Assembly: GCF_002845745.1 (NCBI RefSeq)
Contig: NZ_PIUM01000004.1
Span: 212,219 to 276,218, forward strand
Origin: Telmatospirillum siberiense
GTDB taxonomy: Bacteria > Pseudomonadota > Alphaproteobacteria > Rhodospirillales > Magnetospirillaceae
Length of the DNA stretch: 64,000 nt
Direction of reading: 5' to 3'
The notes beneath the pieces were generated by a model that was given only the letters and a program-made list of their open reading frames with translations, searched no databases and was not told where the DNA came from. Positions within the stretch are counted from its first letter, which is position 1. Each line of letters starts with the position of its first letter. Shown piece by piece: positions 55,238 to 62,148 of the stretch. Made by a program: the position numbers and the translations under genes.

Positions 55238-56203
55238 TCAGACGGGATTGATCGGCGGTTTTCCCGAAAGTACGGCGGCGATGTTGTCGAGCGCGGCAAA
55301 GCCCATGGCATCGCGGGTTTCCTCCGTCGCGCTGGCCACGTGGGGGGTCAGGAAGACATTGGGGAGTTCTGCCAGTCTTCCGTTGCGCGTGGGCTCCTCG
55401 CGGAACACATCGAGCCCGGCGGCGTAAAGCTGTCCGGATGTCAGGGCATCGATCAGCGCATCCTCGTCGACCAGGGATCCCCTGGCGGTATTGACGAATA
55501 CCGCCCCTTTCGGCAGCAGGGCGAACATCTCGCGGGTCATCAGGGTTCCCGATCCGCCGGGCAGGTGCAGGGAAAGGATGTCGCAACGGGGGAGCATATG
55601 CCTCAGGTCGGCCTCGAACTCGGCGCCCTGTTCCAGCTCAGCCGGCAATCGCGAGCGGTTGTGATAAATGATCCGCATGTCGAAGGCGCGGGCCCGCTTG
55701 GCCACCGCGCGCCCGATGCGGCCCATTCCGACGATGCCGAGCGTCCGTCCATGAACCCGTTTGCCGAGCATGTCGGGCATGCCGAGACGGTTCGGCCAGC
55801 CCGAGCGCAGGTAGCGTTCGTATTCGGAGGCGCGGCGGCAGGCCGCGAGGATCAGCATGACGGCGAAATCCGCCGTGCAGTCGCTGAGCACGTCGGGGGC
55901 ATTGGTCACCACGATGCCGCGGGCCCGGGCCGCTTCGACGTCCATATGTTCGAATCCGGCGCTGGGATTGGCAATGATCCGCACGGAGTCGGGAAGCTTG
56001 GCGATGTCGGCGGCGGTCAATGCCGCCTTGTGCCCAATCAACACCGCCTGGGCGCGATGGTCTCGCATGGCGGCGATGACCTCCGCCGCGTTCAGGTCGT
56101 GATCGGCGAGAACCGTGTCGAAGTCGCGGCGGGCCCGTTCGGCCACCGCGAGGGGAACCCGTCTGGCGACCACAAGGCGCCGGACGTCAGACTCCGGATG
56201 CAT
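55238..56203 (-). CDS. D-isomer specific 2-hydroxyacid dehydrogenase
   Basis: A 321-residue enzyme of the glyoxylate/hydroxypyruvate reductase type. The cofactor loop is GIVGMGRIGRAVAKRARAFDM, and the catalytic Arg, Glu and His are in NTARGSLVDE, DVFREEPT and TPHVASATEETR. It is first in a two-gene operon with the ACS transporter and divergent from the HTH-citrate synthase gene, so a hydroxyacid imported by that transporter may be its substrate. Confidence 0.92.
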   Translation of the reverse strand: MHPESDVRRLVVARRVPLAVAERARRDFDTVLADHDLNAAEVIAAMRDHRAQAVLIGHKAALTAADIAKLPDSVRIIANPSAGFEHMDVEAARARGIVVTNAPDVLSDCTADFAVMLILAACRRASEYERYLRSGWPNRLGMPDMLGKRVHGRTLGIVGMGRIGRAVAKRARAFDMRIIYHNRSRLPAELEQGAEFEADLRHMLPRCDILSLHLPGGSGTLMTREMFALLPKGAVFVNTARGSLVDEDALIDALTSGQLYAAGLDVFREEPTRNGRLAELPNVFLTPHVASATEETRDAMGFAALDNIAAVLSGKPPINPV

Positions 56204-56347
56204 CTTTCCTCAGACCTTTCCTGTTCGGTGCGCGAATCCGTCCCGTTGACCGGGGAACGCCATGCGCCGGTTGCAAAATAGTTGAGCCAGGAAGGCGAGA
56301 ATGAGCTATATGGAATATAACGATCAATCTCGATTCATATAATCAAC

Positions 56348-57505
56348 ATGACGCACTGGCTTACCCAGGACGAAGCGACAAAGACCCTCGGGGTGAGGGC
56401 TCAGACCCTCTATTCCTATGTCAGCCGAGGCCGGATCGAAGTCTGTCCGGATCCGACGGACGCCAGGCGCAGTCTCTATCGGGCCGACGATATCGATGAT
56501 CTGATCAAGCGGCGGGAACGGCGGAGAAAGCCGTCGGTGCTGGCCGCCAGCACCATGTCCTGGGGCGAACCCAGCATCACCACGACGATTTCCACCATTG
56601 CCAAGGGACGCCTTTATTACCGGGGAAGGGATGCCGTGGCGCAATCCGCCGCCGGTACCATGGAGGAGACGGCGGGGTTGCTGTGGGGGATGGCCTCGCC
56701 GCCCGATTTTCCATCCGTTTCCGTCAATACATCGCCCGGGGAGACGCCGCGCGAACGGGCGTTTCGCGTACTGGGGCGGGCCGCGGCCTCGGGTATGCCT
56801 TCCCAGGGGCGGGCGGGCGCCGTGCTGTACGATGAGGGCGCCGCCCTCATCGGCCTTCTGGCTTCCGCCTTCGGTGACCTGCCGAAAGGGCGGGATCCGT
56901 TGCACCGGCGGCTGACGCGGGCCTGGAACGGGAACGAGGCGGCGGCCGATGTCATCCGCCGGGCGCTGGTCCTGCTTGCCGACCAGGAATTGACGTCGTC
57001 GGCTTTTGCCGCCCGTGTCGCCGCGTCCACCGGCGCCCCGCTGGCGGCCGCCATGTTGGCCGGTCTGGCGACCCTGTGCGGCCCCTTGCACGGGGATATG
57101 ACGGTGCGGGTGAGCAGTCTTTTCGAAGAGGTGGCGAGGACCGGCGCCGATCAGACCCTGCGCCGCCACATTTCCTCAGGCCTGCCCATTCCAGGGTTCG
57201 GCCATCACCTGTATCCCGATGGGGATCCTCGCGCCGTGGCGCTGCTGGACGCCTTCACGCCTCCTGCCGACGTCACCGAGATGGTCGAGAAGGTGGCGGC
57301 GCTGACCGGATTGCGCCCCACCATCGACGTAGCCCTGGCGGCCTTGGTGATCCGCTTCGACCTGCCTTCCGATGCCGCTTTTTCCCTGTTCGCCGTCGGC
57401 CGCGCCGTCGGCTGGTTGGCTCACAGCGTCGAACAGGGGGAAACGGGCAGCCTGATCCGTCCCAGGGCCCGTTACGCCGGCCCGCCCGTCACGGCAATCG
57501 GCTAA
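56348..57505 (+). CDS. Citrate synthase-family protein with N-terminal HTH
   Basis: A 385-residue fusion. Residues 1-55 are a MerR/excisionase-type HTH (WLTQDEATKTLGVRAQTLYSYVSRGRIEV, then DDIDDLIKRRERRRK). Residues about 75-375 are citrate synthase-like, with RLYYRGRDAVAQSA, the substrate His in GPLHGD, and the active-site pattern GFGHHLYPDGDPR. Proteins of this kind exist in other Proteobacteria, but whether they are enzymes or metabolite-sensing regulators is not settled. No other TCA gene is nearby. Confidence 0.85.
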   Translation: MTHWLTQDEATKTLGVRAQTLYSYVSRGRIEVCPDPTDARRSLYRADDIDDLIKRRERRRKPSVLAASTMSWGEPSITTTISTIAKGRLYYRGRDAVAQSAAGTMEETAGLLWGMASPPDFPSVSVNTSPGETPRERAFRVLGRAAASGMPSQGRAGAVLYDEGAALIGLLASAFGDLPKGRDPLHRRLTRAWNGNEAAADVIRRALVLLADQELTSSAFAARVAASTGAPLAAAMLAGLATLCGPLHGDMTVRVSSLFEEVARTGADQTLRRHISSGLPIPGFGHHLYPDGDPRAVALLDAFTPPADVTEMVEKVAALTGLRPTIDVALAALVIRFDLPSDAAFSLFAVGRAVGWLAHSVEQGETGSLIRPRARYAGPPVTAIG

Positions 57506-57538
57506 GGACTTGGGACGAAATAATCACGTCCCCGTCCT
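57505..57538. terminator. Terminator hairpin with CGAAATAATC apex
   Basis: AGGAC (57505-57509) and GGGACG (57512-57517) pair with CGTCCC (57527-57532) and GTCCT (57534-57538). The loop reads AAATAATCA. It starts at the stop of the citrate synthase-like gene. The same apex motif occurs in the hairpin at 24001-24037. Confidence 0.75.
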
Positions 57539-57541
57539 AAG

Positions 57542-57588
57542 AGCCCGAGCGGCGCCTCTCGCCCGCCGAAGCCGGAGGCGCAGGCGTC
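57542..57588. repeat. Single REP-like unit, diverged copy of the 24-kb repeat
   Basis: AGCCCGAGCGGCGCCT and GCCGGAGGCGCAGGCGTC are shared with the tandem units at 24038-24202. Only four or so positions and one indel differ over 47 bp. As there, it directly follows a hairpin with the CGAAATAATC apex, so the hairpin and the repeat behave as one composite element. Confidence 0.85.
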
Positions 57589-57595
57589 CTATAAA

Positions 57596-57636
57596 CCTTA
57601 GGCTCTGGAGCGATTATTTCGCCTCAGAGCTTAAGG
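57596..57636 (-). terminator. Terminator hairpin downstream of acdS
   Basis: CCTTA plus GCTCTG (57596-57607) pair with CAGAGC plus TAAGG (57625-57636) with one bulge. The inner part CGATTATTTCG is the reverse complement of the CGAAATAATCG motif. It serves acdS, which ends at 57695 on the minus strand. Confidence 0.65.
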
Positions 57637-57694
57637 GCATCAGCCGCCATGGCCGGAATCCGCTCCGGCCATGGCGAAGAGAGAAGAGGGAGCC

Positions 57695-58708
57695 TCAGCC
57701 GTTACGGAAGGCGTAGCTGTAACCGTTGAGCGCCGGGGCGCCGCCCAGGTGGGCATAGAGGATCTTCGAACCCTTGGGGAAGTATCCCTTTTTCACCAGA
57801 TCCATCATGCCCTGCATGGATTTCCCTTCATAGACGGGATCGGTGATCATGCCCTCGAGGCGGCCGCACAGGCGAATCGCCTCCTTGGTCTCGTTGGAGG
57901 GAACGCCGTAGGCCGGATAGGCATAGTCTTCGACCAGCACCAGGTCGTCATCGGTGAGTTCGCGGCCCAGTTCGACAAGATCGGCGGTCCGCCGGGCGAT
58001 CTCCATCACCTGGGCGCGGGTCTGAGCGGGCGTGCCCGAGGCGTCGATGCCGATCACCTTGTTGGCCCGGCCGTCCTTGGCGAAGCCGACCAGCATGCCG
58101 GCGTGGGTCGAACCGGTCACCGTGCAGACGACGATATAATCGAAGGCGAAGCCCTGCTCGGCCTCCTGGGCGCGGACTTCCTCGGCGAAGCCGACATAGC
58201 CGAGACCGCCGTATTTATGCACCGAGGCGCCGGCCGGAATGGGGTAGGGCTTACCGCCCTTGGCCTTAACGTCCTCGATGGCGTTTTCCCAGCTCTCGCG
58301 GATGCCGATGTCGAAACCTTCGTCGACCAACTGCACATCGGCGCCCATGACGCGGCTCAACAGGATATTGCCGACGCGGTCATAGACAGCATCCTCGTGG
58401 GGCACCCAGCTTTCCTGAACCAGACGGCATTTCATGCCGATTTTGGCGGCGACCGCGGCCACCATGCGGGTGTGATTGGACTGGACGCCGCCGATGGATA
58501 CCAGCGTGTCGGCGCCGCAAGCGATGGCGTCCGGGACGATATATTCGAGCTTGCGCAGTTTATTGCCGCCGAAAGCGAGACCGGAATTACAGTCTTCGCG
58601 CTTGGCGTAGATTTCGACGTCGCCACCGAGATGTTCGCCGAGGCGCGACAGCTTCTCGATGGGCGTCGGTCCGAATGTCAGCGGATAGCGTTCAAATTTC
58701 TTAAGCAT
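57695..58708 (-). CDS. acdS: 1-aminocyclopropane-1-carboxylate deaminase
   Basis: A 337-residue PLP enzyme that matches AcdS along its length: [40 protein letters not shown] with PLP-binding Lys50, [19 protein letters not shown] with the nucleophilic Ser, and [17 protein letters not shown]. The Tyr-Glu pair in DPVYEGKSM and the Leu in [10 protein letters not shown] are the residues that separate true ACC deaminases from D-cysteine desulfhydrases. It degrades the ethylene precursor ACC to ammonia and 2-oxobutyrate, a trait of plant-associated bacteria. AAAGGAACC precedes the start. It is divergent from an Lrp-type gene. Confidence 0.95.
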   Translation of the reverse strand: MLKKFERYPLTFGPTPIEKLSRLGEHLGGDVEIYAKREDCNSGLAFGGNKLRKLEYIVPDAIACGADTLVSIGGVQSNHTRMVAAVAAKIGMKCRLVQESWVPHEDAVYDRVGNILLSRVMGADVQLVDEGFDIGIRESWENAIEDVKAKGGKPYPIPAGASVHKYGGLGYVGFAEEVRAQEAEQGFAFDYIVVCTVTGSTHAGMLVGFAKDGRANKVIGIDASGTPAQTRAQVMEIARRTADLVELGRELTDDDLVLVEDYAYPAYGVPSNETKEAIRLCGRLEGMITDPVYEGKSMQGMMDLVKKGYFPKGSKILYAHLGGAPALNGYSYAFRNG

Positions 58709-58770
58709 ATCGGTTCCTTTTCGGTCCATCCGATGGGGGAGGAGAGAAACAACCGATAGCATCTAAATAA

Positions 58771-58816
58771 TGAAATGTGCTTTCATATGTTGAAATATTT
58801 TTTTATATATATTTCA
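58771..58816. promoter_or_regulatory. TGAAA/TTTCA palindromes in the acdS-acdR intergenic region
   Basis: Two inverted repeats lie in the 154-bp gap: TGAAA-TGTGC-TTTCA (58771-58785), and TGAAATAT (58791-58798) with ATATTTCA (58809-58816). They are probable binding sites of the Lrp-like regulator encoded to the right, for both divergent genes. Confidence 0.6.
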
Positions 58817-58862
58817 TCCAATATGATATTAGTGTACATATATCTCAGATTTGGCGTAAAAT

Positions 58863-59342
58863 ATGGAAGAATCAACCACTCAGAATGAGACGGACAGAAT
58901 CGACCAGAAAATCCTCCATCTGCTGCAGCAGAATGGACGTCTCAGCAATGCGGAACTGGCGGAAACGGTCAATATCAGCCCGGCGACCTGTTATCGTCGC
59001 ACTCAACGGCTTTTCGAGAAGGGTTATATCGCGGGTGTCCGGGCGATCATTGCCCCACACAAGGTCGAGCGGGGGACATTGGTCATGGTCGGTGTCGTCC
59101 TCGATCGTTCGACACCGGAAAGTTTCGCCCAGTTCGAGCAGGCGGTGGCCGCGCTGCCCTTCGTCATCGACTGCCATCTGGTGGCCGGCGACTTCGATTA
59201 CTTCCTGAAGATTCGCGTCGGCGACATGGCGGAGTTCAACGTCATCCACGGCAAAGACCTGATCGCCTTGCCCTGCGTACGCCAGACCCGGACCTTTTTC
59301 GTCATGAAGGAAGTGGTCGACAATGCGCCGCTGGATTTCTAA
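58863..59342 (+). CDS. acdR: Lrp/AsnC family regulator, AcdR-like
   Basis: A 159-residue protein. The N-terminal HTH reads IDQKILHLLQQNGRLSNAELAETVNISPATCYRRTQRLFEKGYI, and the C-terminal RAM domain has GTLVMVGVVLDRSTPESFAQFEQAV and CHLVAGDFDYFLKIRV. Its divergent position next to acdS is the arrangement of acdR-acdS in Azospirillum and other bacteria, where AcdR senses ACC and activates acdS. Confidence 0.9.
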   Translation: MEESTTQNETDRIDQKILHLLQQNGRLSNAELAETVNISPATCYRRTQRLFEKGYIAGVRAIIAPHKVERGTLVMVGVVLDRSTPESFAQFEQAVAALPFVIDCHLVAGDFDYFLKIRVGDMAEFNVIHGKDLIALPCVRQTRTFFVMKEVVDNAPLDF

Positions 59343-59375
59343 AGGGTGGCATTTTTCAGGGAGGCACACCTTACG

Positions 59376-60059
59376 ATGCAGATCATCTCAATCCGCCATC
59401 TCGCCATTGCCGCCCTGTTCTCCATCGGATCACCGGTGCAGGCGGCCGACGAGCCGGTCTGGCCGGACAACTTTCTGACCCGGGTCGAGACCTTGGCGCT
59501 CATGCAAAGCCTTAACGCCGAGCTGCTGGCCAGCCGCAGCGCGACGCTGACCCTCGAGAAATGGTGTCGGGATCACCATCTGGCCGATCCCGCCAAGATC
59601 GTCGCGATCCTCAAGCGGGAAGGTGGGGGCGATAAGCCGCCTTCGGCGGAACAGCGGAAGCGGCTGCAGGTGGAGCCGGGCGAGCCGGTGAAGTACCGCC
59701 GGGTGCAGTTGTTGTGTGGCGAGCGTCTCTTATCGGAAGCCGACAATTGGTATGTGCCGGGCCGGCTGACCGCGGAGATGAATCGCCTGCTGGAGACCAC
59801 GAATACCCCGTTCGGCAAGGCCGTGCTGGCGCTGGAGCCGACCCGCCAAACCTTCGCCGCTTCCCTGTTGTGGTCGCCCTTGCCGGGCGGTTGGGAATCC
59901 GCCGCCGTTTCCCAGGCGCCGCAGGCCGCTCCCTTGACGATTCCCGATGCCCTGTTCGAGCACCGGGCGGTCCTCTATACGCGAGACAAGGTGCCGTTCT
60001 CCGAAGTGGACGAGGTCTACCAGCGGCAGATTTTGGCCTTCCCGCCGCCACCCCAGTGA
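59376..60059 (+). CDS. Exported protein of unknown function, chorismate lyase-like
   Basis: A 227-residue protein with a signal peptide (ISIRHLAIAALFSIGSPVQA). The mature part (WPDNFLTRVETLALMQSLNAELLASRSATLTLEKWCRDHHLA; VKYRRVQLLCGERLLSEADNWYVPGRLTAEMNRLLETTNTPFGKAV) resembles UbiC-like chorismate lyase-fold proteins in its size and its order of segments, for instance the Arg and Glu-containing NWYVPGRL stretch. A signal peptide is unusual for UbiC, so another function is likely. ATG 59376 follows AGGGAGG. It is on the same strand 33 bp after acdR. Confidence 0.75.
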   Translation: MQIISIRHLAIAALFSIGSPVQAADEPVWPDNFLTRVETLALMQSLNAELLASRSATLTLEKWCRDHHLADPAKIVAILKREGGGDKPPSAEQRKRLQVEPGEPVKYRRVQLLCGERLLSEADNWYVPGRLTAEMNRLLETTNTPFGKAVLALEPTRQTFAASLLWSPLPGGWESAAVSQAPQAAPLTIPDALFEHRAVLYTRDKVPFSEVDEVYQRQILAFPPPPQ

Positions 60060-60168
60060 CTTCAAGGGGCACGGCCTGGGGGAGCGTCAATGCCTCAAAG
60101 TCAGCCTGGAAAGAGCGTGCGAGGTGCCCCATGTGCTGTTACCATCGTTTTCACCCCACTTAATCCGC

Positions 60169-60369
60169 ATGCGGCGAAACGTGTTGTTGCCGCCATTCGT
60201 ACGACCGCACGGCGACTTCGGCGGTTCCCTTATCTCGGTCCATGAGGGTGAGGAGGGGACACGCGAATTGCTAGTGGTTAGGTATCCGTCGTATCTGTTG
60301 ATTTACGATGTCGATTCAACAGCTTCTCTTGTCACTGTTTTGACCGTTTGGAAACGGTGGCTGCCTTAA
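60169..60369 (+). pseudogene. Possible remnant of a RelE/ParE-type toxin gene
   Basis: The last 35 codons read TRELLVVRYPSYLLIYDVDSTASLVTVLTVWKRW, which resembles the C-terminal beta-strands of RelE/ParE toxins (arginine-leucine strand, then ...YRVD, then ...V..VWHGRR). The upstream part does not form the expected helices, and there is no ribosome binding site or antitoxin gene. Best read as a decayed fragment. It could also be chance. Confidence 0.25.
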
Positions 60370-60651
60370 TATTGTTGGCTTATATTCGGAAAGCCCGTTA
60401 CCAATACGCGGTAACGTTGATGACTATGTTACTGCATAACGAACGTTGATTCCAAAACTACCGTTCAGACCTTCTGAAGTCTCGCGCAGGCTGCGGGCGT
60501 TCAGATCGCCGTCGATTCTGATGACAATAGGCTCCATGGCGGAGACCTTTGTACCACAGGCCCTATGGGGTGGGTAACATCGACTTACCCCAGGTAACAG
60601 GGGTGCGGCCTCCGCCAAAGCCTTTTGAACCAGCGTTTTAGCCGGATCCAA

Positions 60652-60679
60652 TTGTCGCATAATGTATATTATGACGAAT
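60652..60679. other. dif: XerCD dif site (chromosome dimer resolution site)
   Basis: The 18-bp core CGCATAATGTATATTATG (60656-60673) is identical to the core of E. coli dif. By alignment the left (XerC) arm is TTGTCGCATAA, the central hexamer is TGTATA and the right (XerD) arm is TTATGACGAAT, with three changes from E. coli in its outer part. The chance of this in a GC-rich genome is very small. It marks the replication terminus or the junction of an element that integrates through XerCD. Confidence 0.9.
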
Positions 60680-60723
60680 AAGACTGGCAAGCGAAAAAAT
60701 AATTCCCATTATATCAATGGCTT

Positions 60724-61197
60724 ATGAAACTCCGTTCCCAGGCAGGAATCCGACGCATGCTAAACGACCTCGATAGTCTCCCTCCGGAATCTCTCCGCGA
60801 TCTTGCGGCCTATCTGCGCAAACTTGCCGACCAAATCAGCAATCATGCTGATCTGATCGCCAGCAGCGCGAAAAGAGAGCGTCAGGCGAAGACTCAGAGA
60901 AGTGAAATCCGGGCGGCGGTTTTAGCGGCCGCCCAAAAGGTCATCGCGCTAATTGACGGAGGCATTCAAACGGATGACGCCTACGCCCAGGTTATGGCTG
61001 AAACCGCATATGCCAAGGAAGGTTTGCAAGCGGCCGTTGCCATGGTTCGACGGAAACACCGTGAAGAACGGGATATCGTGATCGCGTGGTTGTCACAGGC
61101 TGGCGTCCAGAATACCGCTATTGCAAAGATCGTAAACCTCCATCCGGTTAATGTGTCAAAACTAAAATCAAAATCACATAAATATCAAAGACGATAA
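60724..61197 (+). CDS. Protein of unknown function with helical N-terminus and HTH-like C-terminus
   Basis: A 157-residue, mostly helical, basic protein. Residues about 1-100 are heptad-like (LPPESLRDLAAYLRKLADQISNHADLIASSAKRER). The end, DIVIAWLSQAGVQNTAIAKIVNLHPVNVSKLKSKSHKYQRR, looks like a resolvase or sigma-type helix-turn-helix. It starts 45 bp after dif without a strong Shine-Dalgarno. Possible roles are an element-encoded regulator or a DNA-binding accessory factor. I do not recognise the family. The last 13 bp overlap the convergent membrane protein gene. Confidence 0.7.
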   Translation: MKLRSQAGIRRMLNDLDSLPPESLRDLAAYLRKLADQISNHADLIASSAKRERQAKTQRSEIRAAVLAAAQKVIALIDGGIQTDDAYAQVMAETAYAKEGLQAAVAMVRRKHREERDIVIAWLSQAGVQNTAIAKIVNLHPVNVSKLKSKSHKYQRR

Positions 61198-61673
61198 AAA
61201 AACAAAAATATCACAATGGTCGCACATACCGCCCATATAGATATTGTAAGCGCGCAAACAAGGTTGCTCTCTTTATCATGTAGTAGCGCATTGTTTCCAA
61301 TTTTTTCGCCGAATAACATTTCTATTTCTTGTGAATATGGGGAAATTGGAAGAAATTTTTCCATATTCAATATAATGTGGATCTGCTTCCGATAGGCTTT
61401 TGCCATATGAGAACTGCAATACGCCCACAAGGCACTCGCAATGGCCATAGAGGCAAGTATAAGTAAGATAATCTCTACGTATAGATTAAAATTAATTGAT
61501 TTTCTAACTCCCCACAGGGACGCTATAGATAGTAGCTGTGCAGATATAATCCACAAATAGAATTTATGAACTTGAAATCGTCCATTTTTTTCATTTTCAC
61601 TTTTTTGTATGAACAACTTATACTGTTCAAATTTATGGTCAGAAAATTTATCTCCATATTCGTCGGGAGTCAT
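61185..61673 (-). CDS. RipA/SLATT-like membrane protein
   Basis: A 162-residue protein with an N-terminal soluble stretch (MTPDEYGDKFSDHKFEQYKLFIQKSENEKNGRF), two hydrophobic segments (KFYLWIISAQLLSIASLWG and YVEIILLILASMAIASALW), an amphipathic part (ILNMEKFLPISPYSQEIEMLFGEK) and a C-terminal helix. The EQYKLF...EKFLPISPYSQE pattern resembles RipA-family octameric and SLATT-type proteins, several of which are predicted to be effectors of nucleotide-signal defence systems. The gene is AT-rich, unlike its surroundings, which suggests transfer. ATG 61673 follows GGAGAGGG. The longer frame runs into hairpin DNA and is rejected. Confidence 0.6.
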   Translation of the reverse strand: MTPDEYGDKFSDHKFEQYKLFIQKSENEKNGRFQVHKFYLWIISAQLLSIASLWGVRKSINFNLYVEIILLILASMAIASALWAYCSSHMAKAYRKQIHIILNMEKFLPISPYSQEIEMLFGEKIGNNALLHDKESNLVCALTISIWAVCATIVIFLFFYRL

Positions 61674-61709
61674 TTTCCCTCTCCATTCAAAGGCAAGTCG
61701 TTGTGCATG

Positions 61710-61933
61710 GTGCGAACCCGCTCGTTCCTCGCGGGACCCCGCACAAGGGGGCGCCGCCCCCTTCTTGACGGTCAAGGGTAAAGTCGCTCCGCTCCCCGCC
61801 GGTCCGTTGCGAAACACACGCAAAGCTAAGGTCGTGGACTCCCAAGCTTTGCGGCGTTTCGTACTCCCGGCGGCCCTTGACCTCGGATCCCCCGCCGCTC
61901 ACGCGGCCCCGGGTTTCATGCCCGCATGAAACC
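61710..61933. other. Cluster of four strong hairpins (phage origin-like intergenic region)
   Basis: H1: GTGCG and CCCGC (61710-61721) pair with GCGGG and CGCAC (61731-61744). H2: AAGGGGGC-GCC-GCCCCCTT (61745-61763). H3 is a long nested hairpin, 61771-61881, with four paired blocks: GTCAAGGG/CCCTTGAC, CCGCCGG/CCGGCGG, CGAAAC/GTTTCG and CGCAAAGCT/AGCTTTGCG. H4: GGTTTCATGC-CC-GCATGAAACC (61912-61933). The region is non-coding, GC-rich and lies just upstream of the 62-codon ORF and secretin. Filamentous phages carry packaging and origin hairpins in such a region. A structured leader RNA is the alternative. Confidence 0.6.
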
Positions 61934-61959
61934 AAATCAATTCTAGCAAAGGAGAAAGC

Positions 61960-62148
61960 ATGACAACCGACGACAAGGACAAAATGCCATCTTCCCGCGA
62001 GATCTTCGAGGGCATGCGCAACATGTTGGATTGTTTCGCTATTTATAGCATGCGGCATGGGCCGGGCTTGACCGCCGAGGAAGCCGAATGCATCCGCCAG
62101 CTTCGCGTCATCCTCGACGCCCAACTCAAGGTCTCCGGTCATGCGTAG
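61960..62148 (+). CDS. Small protein of unknown function upstream of the secretin
   Basis: A 62-residue acidic soluble protein (MTTDDKDKMPSSREIFEGMRNMLDCF...LTAEEAECIRQLRVILDAQLKVSGHA). The start follows a very good AAAGGAGAAAGC, and the stop overlaps the secretin start by 8 bp, so it is translated and coupled. It has no transmembrane helix, which argues against a major coat protein. I do not recognise it. Confidence 0.7.
   Translation: MTTDDKDKMPSSREIFEGMRNMLDCFAIYSMRHGPGLTAEEAECIRQLRVILDAQLKVSGHA

Larger units (their letters stand above)
60060..60723. other. 664-bp region without an intact gene, containing dif
   Basis: The first 300 bp hold a toxin-like ORF remnant. From 60396 there are repeated GTAAC motifs, including the perfect inverted repeat CGTTACC (60396-60402) with GGTAACG (60410-60416). 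The dif core is at 60656-60673. An 88-codon minus-strand ORF that crosses the dif core is not considered a gene. Confidence 0.6.

Noticed and set aside
60424..60690. 88-codon minus-strand ORF between 60424 and 60690
   Set aside because: It runs through the dif core and a region of repeated GTAAC motifs. It has no convincing ribosome binding site or recognisable domain.
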